Assembly (NCBI RefSeq): GCF_024347135.1
Contig: NZ_AP024908.1
Span: forward strand, 1,116,001-1,180,000
Direction: 5' to 3'
DNA: 64,000 nt
DNA from: Vibrio spartinae
GTDB taxonomy: Bacteria; Pseudomonadota; Gammaproteobacteria; Enterobacterales; Vibrionaceae
Position 1 is the stretch's first letter. The number at the start of each line of letters is the position of its first letter. Below are positions 35,204 through 44,365 of the stretch, piece by piece. A model generated the notes under the pieces. The model did not search any database. It saw only the letters and a list, made by a program, of their open reading frames with translations, and was not told the origin of the DNA. A program made the translations under genes and the position numbers.

Positions 35204-36937
35204 TTATTGCAGATGGATCTGATGTTCAGCAATCAGCATACTCAATTGTTCATCTGCGCGCTGCTGCGCATTCTGAAATGCTTCATCTGCTGCAATGTCG
35301 GTCACCAGTTCGTAATAACATTTTAGTTTCGGTTCCGTACCTGAAGGGCGGACAATCACTCTGGCGCCACCATCCAATTGATACACCAATACATCACTCA
35401 CCGGTAAATCAATCGATTCAGTCTGTCCGTCAGCCAAATGGCGTTGCGATGTCTTATAATCTTCCGTCACCATCACTTGACGTCCGGCAATCGTCTGCGG
35501 CGGGTCCGCTCGCAATGCATCTCCGATTGGTGGCGTCTCCGGTGATAAGGCGATACTTTTCTGGGCAGTCACATACAGACCGTGCCGACGATAAATCGCT
35601 TCAAGCCGATCCCAGACCGTTTGTCCATCACGCTTGAGTGCCGTACACATCTGCACAAACGCCAAGAGAGTTGATAATCCGTCCTTATCCCACACTTGCG
35701 TACCGATGGTGTAACCCAGCGCTTCTTCATACGCAAATAAGAATGGCAGGTCTGCATGCTGTTGCTGCATGGCAACATTTGTGAGCCATTTAAATCCCGT
35801 CAGCGTCTTAAAATAAGTGGCATGATAATGCTCGGCGATTTTCTCCAGCAGACTGGAAGAAACAATGGTATTACCGACCAGTACCTGTTGCGTGTGTCCT
35901 TTCTCTTTCTCTAACACTTTCTCTAACAAATAATCGCCTAACAAACTGCCGACCTGATCGCCGGTCAGCATCTGAAAGTCACCCGAAGAATGACGCGCTG
36001 CAACCGCAAAGCGATCCGCATCCGGGTCATTGGCACAAGCCAAATCCGCCCCCACTTGTTCCGCCAATGCAATCACGAGATCCATTGCCCCCGGCTCTTC
36101 GGGATTCGGGAAATTCACCGTCGGGAAACGACCATCGGGTTCACGCTGCTGTGCAACACTATGGACCTGTGTGAATCCGGCCTCCTGTAGCAATGCTTCA
36201 GCATAAGGTGCACCAACACCATGCATCGCGGTATAGGCAATCGTAATGTCATCCCCACTCTTTTCCTGAGCACCGGATTGTAATAATGGATGCTGATGTA
36301 CCGCCAACCGATAGGCCTCGTAGTAGTCATCACTCAGCCATACGAGCCGCAACTCTGATTCAGCTTCGGTCAGACAAGTCGTGTGCAGTGGCTGCTGAGA
36401 CGCCAGCTCAATCGCCTGTGCGATCCCTTGATCGTGTGGTGGAATAATTTGCGCCCCGTTTTCCCAGTACACTTTAAATCCGTTATATTCCGGTGGATTA
36501 TGACTGGCGGTTACCACCACACCGGCTGCCGTATTCAGTTGACGAATCCCATAGGCAACCACCGGTGTCGGAGCGACTTGGTCAGTGAGGTATACTTTAA
36601 TCCCTAACGCTACAAGCACGGATGCGGTATCGTATGCAAAATCTCTCGAATCCAAACGGCCGTCATAACCAATGATGACACCGCGTTCTTTGGCCTGATC
36701 GACCTGTTGAATCAGATAGTTGCCTAATCCGGTTGCCGTTTCCTGAATGACCAGACGGTTCATCCGGTTGGGGCCACAGCCCACCTTGCCACGCAGACCT
36801 GCCGTCCCAAACGCTAGACGACTGTTAAACCGATCTTGCAGTTCTTCCTGATTCCCGGCATCAATCAATGCTTGTAATTCATCTTGTGTTGTCCGATCTG
36901 GGTCTCTTGCCAGCCAACGAGAAAATTGTTCATTCAT
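35204..36937 (-). CDS. Phospho-sugar mutase (phosphoglucomutase/phosphomannomutase family)
   Basis: 577 residues from ATG 36937 (AAGG nine bases upstream; the frame stays open 43 codons further). Size and motifs match the long alpha-D-phosphohexomutase group (PgcA-like): AFGTAGLRGKVGCGPNRMN, GYDGR, phosphoserine loop VVTASHNPPEYNGFKVYW, metal loop CANDPDADRFAVA, substrate loop AYEEALGYTIG, and phosphate-binding VRPSGTEPKLKCY. It interconverts hexose 1- and 6-phosphates and links to the glycogen/maltodextrin genes at 54-61 kb. Specificity (glucose or mannose) not resolved. Confidence 0.93.
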   Translation of the reverse strand: MNEQFSRWLARDPDRTTQDELQALIDAGNQEELQDRFNSRLAFGTAGLRGKVGCGPNRMNRLVIQETATGLGNYLIQQVDQAKERGVIIGYDGRLDSRDFAYDTASVLVALGIKVYLTDQVAPTPVVAYGIRQLNTAAGVVVTASHNPPEYNGFKVYWENGAQIIPPHDQGIAQAIELASQQPLHTTCLTEAESELRLVWLSDDYYEAYRLAVHQHPLLQSGAQEKSGDDITIAYTAMHGVGAPYAEALLQEAGFTQVHSVAQQREPDGRFPTVNFPNPEEPGAMDLVIALAEQVGADLACANDPDADRFAVAARHSSGDFQMLTGDQVGSLLGDYLLEKVLEKEKGHTQQVLVGNTIVSSSLLEKIAEHYHATYFKTLTGFKWLTNVAMQQQHADLPFLFAYEEALGYTIGTQVWDKDGLSTLLAFVQMCTALKRDGQTVWDRLEAIYRRHGLYVTAQKSIALSPETPPIGDALRADPPQTIAGRQVMVTEDYKTSQRHLADGQTESIDLPVSDVLVYQLDGGARVIVRPSGTEPKLKCYYELVTDIAADEAFQNAQQRADEQLSMLIAEHQIHLQ

Positions 36938-36963
36938 GGGAGATACCTTTGCATCATTTCGTG

Positions 36964-37014
36964 ATCTACATGTTTTCATGATCAACATGTTTTCGTAATC
37001 AACAGTGTATGATA
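36964..37014. repeat. 17-bp tandem repeat upstream of the phospho-sugar mutase
   Basis: ATCTACATGTTTTCATG (36964) and ATCAACATGTTTTCGTA (36981) followed by a degraded third unit ATCAACAGTGTATGATA (36998). Begins 26 bases upstream of the mutase start codon, in its leader or promoter. Confidence 0.7.
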
Positions 37015-37133
37015 GATCACGGATTATTTGTGAGTACGCAATCGATAAATAATAGAAATCCTTCATCGTATTTCAGCCACAATGAGAGATTGAATACAAT
37101 GTATACCTTGTCACAACACCCCTTCAAACGCAG

Positions 37134-37181
37134 TGTACACTATTTTTTACAAACAATGCTTAATGTAAAGATAGGTTTAAT
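37134..37181 (+). promoter_or_regulatory. Two TyrR boxes upstream of aroG
   Basis: TGTACA-N6-TTTACA at 37134-37151 (one mismatch to TGTAAA-N6-TTTACA) and a weaker TGTAAA-N6-TTTAAT at 37164-37181. Centres are 30 bases apart, three helical turns. This strong-plus-weak arrangement is typical of TyrR-repressed promoters such as E. coli aroF and tyrP. Confidence 0.75.
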
Positions 37182-37187
37182 ATTGCA

Positions 37188-37217
37188 TTTACATAAAAAA
37201 AATGATTGCAACATAAT
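37188..37217 (+). promoter_or_regulatory. Predicted sigma70 promoter of aroG
   Basis: TTTACA (-35, 37188-37193) and CATAAT (-10, 37212-37217) with an 18-base spacer, directly downstream of the TyrR boxes. Confidence 0.55.
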
Positions 37218-37246
37218 ATTGAACCCGATACCTTACGTAAGTTAAA

Positions 37247-37278
37247 ACATCTGAGGGTACCGTCCCCTTGACAGATGT
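37247..37278 (+). other. Leader hairpin of aroG
   Basis: ACATCTG pairs with CAGATGT and inside it AGGG with CCCT, in the untranslated leader 29 bases before the aroG start. No T-run, so more likely a leader structure than a terminator. Confidence 0.45.
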
Positions 37279-37306
37279 GTCGTGATAAGAGAGGAAGAAG
37301 AACCGA

Positions 37307-38374
37307 ATGTTTCAGACTGATGATGTGAAAATAAAACGAATTAAAGAATTACTCCCGCCGGTAGCCATACTTGAAAAATTTCCGGCAACTGACGTTGCTT
37401 CTTCAACAACATTTAATGCGCGTAAAGCCATTCATAATATTCTGAATGACAAAGATGACCGTCTCCTTGTGATTATCGGACCATGTTCTATCCATGATCC
37501 TGAAGCCGCAATCGAATATGGCAAGCAGCTGAAAAAAATGCGTGATGAGTTAAGTGATAATCTGGAAATCGTCATGCGTGTCTACTTTGAAAAGCCCCGG
37601 ACAACGGTTGGCTGGAAAGGTCTCATCAACGACCCGTACATGAATGATACCTATAAGATCAATGAAGGTCTGAAAATCGGGCGTAACCTGTTGCTCGAGC
37701 TGACCAATCTGGGCATGCCGACCGCCAGTGAGTTCTTGGACATGATCACCCCCCAATATATTGCCGATCTGATCAGTTGGGGCGCAATCGGGGCGAGAAC
37801 CACTGAATCACAGGTTCACCGTGAGCTGGCCTCTGGTTTATCATGCCCGGTCGGGTTTAAAAACGGCACCGATGGCAACATCAAAATTGCAGCGGATGCC
37901 ATTCGCTCAGCACGCGCATCTCACAACTTCCTTTCTGTAACTAAATTTGGTCATTCTGCGATTGTTGAAACCGCCGGAAACCCAGATTGCCACATTATTT
38001 TGCGTGGTGGTAAAGAGCCGAATTACAGTGCAAAACATGTTCAGGATGTCAAAGATAAACTAACCGAAACCGATCTGCCGCAAAAGGTGATGATTGACTT
38101 CAGCCATGCGAACAGCAGTAAGCAGTATCAGCGTCAAATGGTGGTCGCTGAAGACGTTTCAGCACAACTTGCTAATGGCGAAGAGCAAATCTTCGGCGTG
38201 ATGATTGAATCGCATCTGGTTGCAGGACGCCAAGATTTAGTCGATGGACAAGCCCTGACTTATGGTCAGTCGATTACTGATGCATGTATCGGCTGGCAGG
38301 ATACAGAGCAAGTGCTACGTCAACTCTCTGCTGCGGTTGAAGCGCGTCGCAAAGCAAAAGCAGCTCGCGCTTAA
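37307..38374 (+). CDS. aroG: 3-deoxy-7-phosphoheptulonate synthase (DAHP synthase, class I)
   Basis: 355 residues, colinear with E. coli AroG from the start (IKRIKELLPPVAILEKFPAT). Catalyses PEP + erythrose 4-phosphate to DAHP, first step of the shikimate pathway. Blocks: VIIGPCSIHDP with the metal Cys, RVYFEKPRTTVGWKGLINDP, SWGAIGARTTESQ, GFKNGTDGN, DFSHANSSKQ, GVMIESHL and DACIGWQDT. The N-terminal feedback site region is of the AroG (Phe) type, but the TyrR boxes upstream point to regulation more like aroF. AGAGAGGAAG serves as RBS. Confidence 0.97.
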   Translation: MFQTDDVKIKRIKELLPPVAILEKFPATDVASSTTFNARKAIHNILNDKDDRLLVIIGPCSIHDPEAAIEYGKQLKKMRDELSDNLEIVMRVYFEKPRTTVGWKGLINDPYMNDTYKINEGLKIGRNLLLELTNLGMPTASEFLDMITPQYIADLISWGAIGARTTESQVHRELASGLSCPVGFKNGTDGNIKIAADAIRSARASHNFLSVTKFGHSAIVETAGNPDCHIILRGGKEPNYSAKHVQDVKDKLTETDLPQKVMIDFSHANSSKQYQRQMVVAEDVSAQLANGEEQIFGVMIESHLVAGRQDLVDGQALTYGQSITDACIGWQDTEQVLRQLSAAVEARRKAKAARA

Positions 38375-38426
38375 TGCCGTAAGCGTTTATTCCCTCCCGG
38401 CTTGATTTAAGAATCACGCCATGAAT

Positions 38427-38454
38427 AAAAACCCCGCTTGTCAGCGGGGTTTTT
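38427..38454. terminator. Bidirectional terminator aroG / MATE gene
   Basis: AAAACCCCGCT-TGTC-AGCGGGGTTTTTATT, 53 bases after aroG; perfect GC-rich stem with T-run on plus and A-run giving one on minus. Confidence 0.95.
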
Positions 38455-38492
38455 ATTATCATAACGAACTGTCAGTCTTCGTCAGAAAGGCC

Positions 38493-39827
38493 TCAGTCAG
38501 ACGATACCGCCTGCCCGATCTGCCGTATCGTTCTCCGATAAATCAGCCAGGCACACAGACCCGCAAGGATGTTGCCGATCATCGATCCGAGATAGATACC
38601 TTTCAATTCCGCTATCTGCGCACCGATCCACAAGCAAGGGAGGAAAAAGACAAACAGCCGCAACGCTGAGATCACCAACGCGGTGTATGATTTCGCCAAC
38701 GCATTTTGGATCGACACCATCAACATACAAATTCCCAGCGGGCCAAGACTGATCGGGACAAAGATCAGATGCCATTGGAGTAATTGTTGAATCATCGCCG
38801 CATCGGACATCCACACCACAATCGAACCCGCCAGAAAAAAGACCAATACCGCAAGTACCGTCTGAAAAATCAGCACAAATCTCACCGCAATCCCGACCAA
38901 ATGACGAATCTCGGTAATTTTTCGCTCACCAAGCATTCTGGCAACCATTGGCGGCATTGCCATCGTGAGTGCCAATACAGCCACCAGTGAGAAAAATTCA
39001 AACCGTGACCCCACCGCCCATGCGGCAACGGGTTCATTGCCGAATGAAGCCAGTATATGGGTTGCCATCATCGAAGAAATTGGCGGAAGTAACTGACTCA
39101 CCGTTGCCGGTCCCATCACCTGTAAAATCGACTTCACACTGGCCCGGATATCCAACCCTTCCCATTGAAATGACATCCAGTGACGGGACAACACTTTCAC
39201 CGCAACCACGGCAATGCCAATCCCAAACGCACAGCTCGTTGCCCACGCTGCGCCATTTATCCCTAAATCGAACGAGAAAATGAAAATCGGGTCCAGAATC
39301 AAGTTGACCAAACTGGTGATCATCATCATCGTGCCGGGGAGGATCGTATTACCATTGGCACGGCAGATACTATACAAGAAGTACAACACGGCACCGGTCC
39401 AGGCACTGATCAGCCAGACACTCCAATATTGATCGATAATGGGAAATACTTCCGGTGTCGCGCCCAGTAATGCCAGAATCGGATGGCGTAGTAGATAGAT
39501 CAGCACTGTTAGCACTGCCACACTGATACTGCCGATAGTCAATATCAGACCACCCAACTGTTTTGCATCTTGCTGCTTACCGGCTCCGAGTACACGGGCA
39601 ATCACAGATGTGGTCGCAATGCCCAGCCCGACCTGCAAACCAATGATGACCATTTGCATCGGTAGTGTGAACCCTTGAGCGGCCAGCGGCAAAATGCCCA
39701 ATTGTGCGATAAAAATACTGTCAACCAACTGGAATCCCATCAGAGAAAGAACACCAAAGACCATTGGCCAGGTCATTTTGAAAAGCTGGCGACCCAGTGA
39801 TTGCGGAACATTTACAGTTTTCTGCAT
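38493..39827 (-). CDS. MATE-family efflux transporter
   Basis: 444 residues from ATG 39827, twelve membrane segments in two halves. Motifs: MTWPMVFGVLSLMGFQLVDSIFIAQLG at TM1, LGIATTSVIARVLGAGKQQDAKQL, YSICRANGNTILPGTMMMITSLVNLILDPIFIF, and the second-half AWAVGSRFEFFSLVAVLALTMAMPPMVARMLG. Such proteins extrude organic cations or drugs with Na+ or H+. Closer to the DinF/VmrA-like branch than to NorM by appearance; not certain. Monocistronic. Confidence 0.88.
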   Translation of the reverse strand: MQKTVNVPQSLGRQLFKMTWPMVFGVLSLMGFQLVDSIFIAQLGILPLAAQGFTLPMQMVIIGLQVGLGIATTSVIARVLGAGKQQDAKQLGGLILTIGSISVAVLTVLIYLLRHPILALLGATPEVFPIIDQYWSVWLISAWTGAVLYFLYSICRANGNTILPGTMMMITSLVNLILDPIFIFSFDLGINGAAWATSCAFGIGIAVVAVKVLSRHWMSFQWEGLDIRASVKSILQVMGPATVSQLLPPISSMMATHILASFGNEPVAAWAVGSRFEFFSLVAVLALTMAMPPMVARMLGERKITEIRHLVGIAVRFVLIFQTVLAVLVFFLAGSIVVWMSDAAMIQQLLQWHLIFVPISLGPLGICMLMVSIQNALAKSYTALVISALRLFVFFLPCLWIGAQIAELKGIYLGSMIGNILAGLCAWLIYRRTIRQIGQAVSSD

Positions 39828-40151
39828 AAAAATAAAAACTCTTCTCTCGTCAGATAAAATCAAACATCATCGACACTCTGCCCACCGAACATCAGCACGG
39901 GACAAGCATGGTATTCGACTTCACGAATTGTGCTCATCTTGACGCTGTCGGGCTAAAAGGAACGCTAGTCTACTGACTCTATGATGATTATCAAAGTACT
40001 CTTTCCCCGGTCACCATGATTTCATGATTCGGTTACATTTCACCATAAACTGTTGATTATTTGTCCAATCAGATACTAATCAGCGCTAAGTCACTAAAAA
40101 TGCAAACAATTACATCTACACTGAATAAAAAAAGGAAGGCGTGAGGGAATC
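39828..40151. other. Divergent intergenic region MATE / Lon-like protease
   Basis: 324 bases; holds both promoters. No ORF, no clear operator; only a short direct repeat of TCATGATT near 40015. Shine-Dalgarno GAGGG before 40152. Confidence 0.4.
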
Positions 40152-42512
40152 ATGGCAATCGAACGACTACAAACACATCAGCTTTATCATGTTGCCAAGC
40201 TGGAAAAATTGTCCAGTAAGTCTACAAAAGATTTACCCCCTATCGATGAGATCGTTGGGCAAGAACGGGCACAAAAAGCGGTTGAATTCGCCATGTCGAT
40301 CAAAGAGAAGGGATACAATATTTACGCCATCGGCAGAAACGGACTCGGTAAACGGACGATGGTTCTACGCTATCTTAACCGTCACCGACACGAGCTGGAT
40401 GCCCTGTTCGATTGGTGCTACGTCGCTAATTTTACCGAAAGTCGCACGCCGAAAGTCTTAAAACTGCCACGCGGGCTCGGCAATCAGTTGCGTCAGGATA
40501 TCGAAAAGCTGCTCGAAAAACTGGTGGGGGCGATTCCACTGGCATTCGATAATGAGCTGTATATCGGCCGGGCGGAACAGCTCAAAAATCAGCTCGCCAC
40601 CAAACAGCAAACCGAGTTAGAGCAAATCACCAAAGACGCGAAGGAAAAAGGTGTCAGTCTGACGATTACTTCGCAAGGCGATTACCAGTTTATTGCCATG
40701 AATGGCGATGAGATGCACACCGAATCCACATTTGAGGCATTAACGAAAGAGGAACAGACTTATTTCGGAGAAACAATTGACGAACTGGAAATCAAACTGC
40801 GGAATATGGTTCGCCAACTCTCAGAGTGGGAAGAAAGTTACAACGAAAAAATCAAAAAGCTCAATGATGGCGTCACCGGTGAAGTGCTCAATCACTTTAT
40901 CAAAAAACTCAAAAAAAATTATTCGGGTTATCCGGAAATCAAAACCCATCTTGAAGATCTGCGCAAAGATATTATCGATAATGTCGATATCTTTCTTGAA
41001 GAAAGTGGCGAACAAGGCGAGATCGCGGCAGCCGCGCTGGACAAAAAATTACCGCGTCGCTACAAAGTGAATGTATTGGTCAGTCATCCGGAAGATTGCT
41101 TCCCGATCGTGGTTGAAGAGAATCCGAATTATCACTCGCTGTTCGGCTATATTGAAAACGCTACCTATAAAGGAACCGTATTCACCGATTTTTCACTGAT
41201 TCGCTCAGGGAGTTTACACCGTGCCAATGGCGGCGTTCTGCTCATGGACGCAATTAAGGTGTTGGAACGTCCCTACGTCTGGGACGGCTTGAAGCGTGCC
41301 CTGCGTTCACGTCAGATCAGCATGACGTCGCTGGAGAGAGAAGTCACGTTAAGTGGTGCGATTTCGTTGGATCCTGAACCCATTCCACTGAATGTGAAAA
41401 TCATTCTGTTCGGAGATTATCGAACCTACCAACTGCTGACGAATTATGATCCTGAGTTCGGTGAGCTCTTCCGGGTCACCGCTGATTTTGAGGATGAAAT
41501 GCTCCGCAACGCAGACTCGGAACTACAATATGCGCGATTTATCTCCAGCTTCGTGCACGACAACAACTTGCTACACTGTGATCGCAAAGCGATGGGGCGC
41601 ATCATTGAACACAGTTCCCGCATTGCCGGGGATCAAAATAAGCTGTCGTTGCACTCAGCGCATATCGCGAATCTGCTACGCGAATCAAACTATGTTGCCA
41701 AGCAAGCCAACTCGAATATGATTCGTCAGGGACATGTTGACGCAGCACTGCACAATCAGGAACTGCGGGTCAACCGTATCCAGCATAATGTGATGGAAGG
41801 GTTTCTCAACGGCACCACGTTGATGCAGACAGAAGGACATGCAATTGGTCAAGTGAACGCGCTGTCGGTACTCAGTACCACCGATCATATGTTTGGCGTA
41901 CCGAATCGCATTACGGCAACCACCTGTTACGGTGAAGGCGACATTATCGATATCGAACGGAGCGTTGATCTCGGTGGCAGTATTCACTCAAAAGGCGTGA
42001 TGATCCTCACCGCATACCTCCATTCGGTACTGGGTAAGAATGCCAAACTCCCCCTCACCACAACACTGACCTTTGAGCAATCCTATGGGGGTGTCGATGG
42101 TGACAGTGCCAGTATGGCGGAGTTCTGTGCCATCCTTTCTGCTTTCTCAAAACAGCCCAACCGGCAGGATATCGCGATTACCGGCTCGATGAATCAGTTT
42201 GGAGAATCGCAGCCGATTGGCGGGGTGAATGAAAAAATTGAGGGGTTCTTCGATGTATGCACCATCAAAGGCCGTCACCCACAACAGGGGGTGATTATCC
42301 CCCGCTCCAATGTACATAACCTGATGTTACGTCATGATATTGTCAATGCGATTGAAAAGCAGGAGTTCCATATCTGGGCGATTAACCATGTTACCGACGC
42401 GATCGAAATCTTCACCGGCAAACCCGCCGGCATTGCAACTGAAGACGCTAGTTATCCGATCAATTCGATCTTTGGCATTGCCCAAGCCAAACTCAACGCA
42501 ATGCGCAAGTAA
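40152..42512 (+). CDS. Lon-like ATP-dependent protease (AAA family, LonB/YcbZ type)
   Basis: 786 residues. No LAN substrate domain as in classical Lon. An N-terminal AAA-like part has YNIYAIGRNGLGKRTMVLRYL, where the Walker A Ser/Thr after GK is Arg (then Thr), a long helical insertion (~150-330), then NGGVLLMDAIKVLERPYVWDGLKRALRS (Walker B-like) at ~355. The C-terminal peptidase S16 domain has the Ser-Lys dyad: GVDGDSASMAEFCAIL with Ser652 and GGVNEKIEGFF with Lys695, 43 residues apart as in Lon. The PSAG consensus is DSAS here. Proteolytic activity likely; target unknown. Confidence 0.88.
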   Translation: MAIERLQTHQLYHVAKLEKLSSKSTKDLPPIDEIVGQERAQKAVEFAMSIKEKGYNIYAIGRNGLGKRTMVLRYLNRHRHELDALFDWCYVANFTESRTPKVLKLPRGLGNQLRQDIEKLLEKLVGAIPLAFDNELYIGRAEQLKNQLATKQQTELEQITKDAKEKGVSLTITSQGDYQFIAMNGDEMHTESTFEALTKEEQTYFGETIDELEIKLRNMVRQLSEWEESYNEKIKKLNDGVTGEVLNHFIKKLKKNYSGYPEIKTHLEDLRKDIIDNVDIFLEESGEQGEIAAAALDKKLPRRYKVNVLVSHPEDCFPIVVEENPNYHSLFGYIENATYKGTVFTDFSLIRSGSLHRANGGVLLMDAIKVLERPYVWDGLKRALRSRQISMTSLEREVTLSGAISLDPEPIPLNVKIILFGDYRTYQLLTNYDPEFGELFRVTADFEDEMLRNADSELQYARFISSFVHDNNLLHCDRKAMGRIIEHSSRIAGDQNKLSLHSAHIANLLRESNYVAKQANSNMIRQGHVDAALHNQELRVNRIQHNVMEGFLNGTTLMQTEGHAIGQVNALSVLSTTDHMFGVPNRITATTCYGEGDIIDIERSVDLGGSIHSKGVMILTAYLHSVLGKNAKLPLTTTLTFEQSYGGVDGDSASMAEFCAILSAFSKQPNRQDIAITGSMNQFGESQPIGGVNEKIEGFFDVCTIKGRHPQQGVIIPRSNVHNLMLRHDIVNAIEKQEFHIWAINHVTDAIEIFTGKPAGIATEDASYPINSIFGIAQAKLNAMRK

Positions 42513-42619
42513 GCAGCGTATGAGTCGGGGTAAATTGCGCTTTACCCCGCTCCCATTTTCTTGCAGGCCCGACTCACAGCCCATCAAAAGCTTTATGGGT
42601 CTGGCTTAAGAAAACGGTA

Positions 42620-42832
42620 GAACAGCAATTTAACCATGTGATGTCAACCAATGAAGTCGCTGTCAGGTTATGGCAGAAGCTCGGTTTTACGATCATAGGA
42701 ACCATTCCGAAAGCCTATCAGCACGCTCGATTAGGATTTGTTGATAGCGACATCAAATCGATAAGCAATCGGCTAATTCTACCATTACCTTCCCTGAAGG
42801 GGTGGATAAGGATAAATTCTAGGCGGGCATAA
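42620..42832 (+). pseudogene. 3' relic of a GNAT acetyltransferase
   Basis: The frame QQFNHVMSTNEVAVRLWQKLGFTIIGTIPKAYQHARLGFVD is the C-terminal beta-alpha-beta of a GNAT enzyme (usual form NxxAVxLWxKLGFxxIGTxPxAFxHxxxGxVDAYVM). The acetyl-CoA-binding half is missing upstream, and after GFVD the sequence changes to unrelated residues before the stop at 42830. A GTG at 42638 could start a 64-residue product, but it would lack the cofactor site. Confidence 0.65.
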
Positions 42833-42952
42833 AAAATAATTCAATGCAACGGACCATTCACTCTTAGAGACAAAATATTTTTGTGAGCAAGCCTACTATT
42901 TTTTATAATTATGATTATCCATAAGATATTGAATTTATTAATGAAGGCAACA

Positions 42953-43438
42953 ATGAAGATACAAAGCTACTCACCAGAATGGGCCAGAGAGATTGCTGAC
43001 TTGTTTTATCAGTCGGTACATGCCATTGATCCTTCGGTATATACTCCTGAACAAAAGGAAGCTTGGGCCCCGACACCGATTAATTATCAGTTGTGGTCTG
43101 AGCGACTCAGTTACAAGCAACCATTTGTGGCAATCATTGACAACCGTGTTGCCGGTTTTATCGAACTCGATAGTGATGGCCATATTGATTGCACCTATAC
43201 ACATCCAGATTTTCAGGGCAGCGGTGTTGCCGCTTCACTTTATGAACACTTACTTGCAAAAGCGACAGAAGCCGGTATTGAACGCTTATATGTTGAGGCA
43301 TCACTTATTGCTCAAACTTTTTTCGAACGCCGTGGCTTTGCTGTGATCAAGAAGAATGAAGTACAACGCAACGGCGAGTCTCTCATCAATTTTTCAATGG
43401 AAAAGTATCTTCGCCCGAATCATCAGACATCGGTGTAA
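42953..43438 (+). CDS. GNAT-family N-acetyltransferase (YafP-like)
   Basis: 161 residues from ATG 42953 (AAGG upstream; longer frame from 42911). Resembles E. coli YafP: ADLFYQSVHAIDPSVYTPEQKEAWAP, the acetyl-CoA motif A region IDCTYTHPDFQGSGVAASLYEHLL (Q-x-x-G-x-A type), and ERLYVEASLIAQTFFERRGFAVIKKNEV. Small cytosolic acetyltransferase, substrate unknown. Stands beside a GNAT relic and a hexapeptide acetyltransferase in an accessory-looking stretch. Confidence 0.85.
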   Translation: MKIQSYSPEWAREIADLFYQSVHAIDPSVYTPEQKEAWAPTPINYQLWSERLSYKQPFVAIIDNRVAGFIELDSDGHIDCTYTHPDFQGSGVAASLYEHLLAKATEAGIERLYVEASLIAQTFFERRGFAVIKKNEVQRNGESLINFSMEKYLRPNHQTSV

Positions 43439-43602
43439 AGTGTGAATTGGCATGAGTGAGTAACACTTGAAGTTGCATGCTGATTTGACGACGTTTGCTG
43501 AGGGGCGTGAAAATGGGAGCACATACACATCGTTGTCGTTTCATCACTGATATTTTAAAATCATGTAAGTGACGACATGCATACTTAAATGGTGATAAAA
43601 AT

Positions 43603-44148
43603 ATGAGTGAATTTGAGAAAATGAGTTTAGGTTTGGAATTCGATGCAACCAGTTCCGAATTTACAGAGTTGAGAAATGAAGCGTTTGATTTACTGAAAGA
43701 CATAAATTCGCGTCAATTTGAAGCGGCTAAACCTTACGTTGCCCAGCTATTCAAGCATGTGGGAGAAAATACGATCGTGTGTCCGCCATTCCTCTGTGAA
43801 TATGGGAAAAACATTTCTATCGGTAGCAATACCTACATCAACATGGGTGTAACGATGCTGGATAATGCACCGATCACTATCGGCAATGATGTTTTAATTG
43901 GCCCAAGTGTCCAATTTTATACGCCGACCCATTCGTTAGATCATCGCCAACGTAAAAATTGGAAATTTCAGTGCTTGCCGATCGTCGTCGAAGATGATGT
44001 CTGGATCGGGGGAAATGCCGTGATTTGCCAAGGTGTCACCATCGGTGCTCGCTCAGTGATTGCAGCAGGCTCTGTAGTGACCAAAGATGTTGCGCCAGAC
44101 ACCTTAGTGGGTGGCGTACCGGCTAAATTCATCAAAACCACCAGATAA
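43603..44148 (+). CDS. Hexapeptide-repeat sugar O-acetyltransferase (Maa/NodL family)
   Basis: 181 residues. N-terminal Mac domain (FEKMSLGLEFDATSSEFTELRNEA, ~5-45), then a left-handed beta-helix with hexapeptide repeats (FLCEYGKNISIGSNTYINMGVTMLDNAPITIGNDVLIGPSVQFYTPTHSLD) including catalytic His in PTHSLD, and the VGGVPAKFIK C-terminal signature. Acetylates maltose, galactoside or a related sugar with acetyl-CoA. The Mac domain lacks the usual YDPxDPEL motif, so it belongs to a divergent subgroup. Confidence 0.88.
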   Translation: MSEFEKMSLGLEFDATSSEFTELRNEAFDLLKDINSRQFEAAKPYVAQLFKHVGENTIVCPPFLCEYGKNISIGSNTYINMGVTMLDNAPITIGNDVLIGPSVQFYTPTHSLDHRQRKNWKFQCLPIVVEDDVWIGGNAVICQGVTIGARSVIAAGSVVTKDVAPDTLVGGVPAKFIKTTR

Positions 44149-44194
44149 TTCACCACTAACAAACTCAGGCCCCTTTTCAACTGGCGGTATCTGA

Positions 44195-44365
44195 TTCTTA
44201 TCCGACTTCCGCTTGAAACAGTTGTTGTGTCATCAAGTGGAAAAAGAAGATACCTTAATCGAAGATACCTTCGATTCCTGCTTTCCGGACAGCCATTCGC
44301 TTGAGCCTTTCTATGAACAAGAGATTGGTTTAACCGTTGGGCAATATAACGAGGAGAAAATATGA
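44195..44365 (+). other. Short unassigned ORF coupled to the MAPEG gene
   Basis: An open frame follows a TGA at 44192 and stops at 44363-44365, overlapping the MAPEG start (ATATGA). From a TTG at 44213 it would encode 50 residues, acidic, with EKEDTLIEDTFDSCFPDSHS and EQEIGLTVGQYNEE. Not recognised. It may be the 3' end of a lost gene or a short leader; a direct repeat GAAGATACCTT lies inside it. Confidence 0.3.

Noticed and set aside
42790..42845. AGGCGGGCATAA after the GNAT relic, similar to the end of a Vibrio integron attC site
   Set aside because: The paired left end (TAACAAA-type) and internal stem are missing, there is no integrase, and neighbouring gaps show no attC; the match is short enough to be chance.
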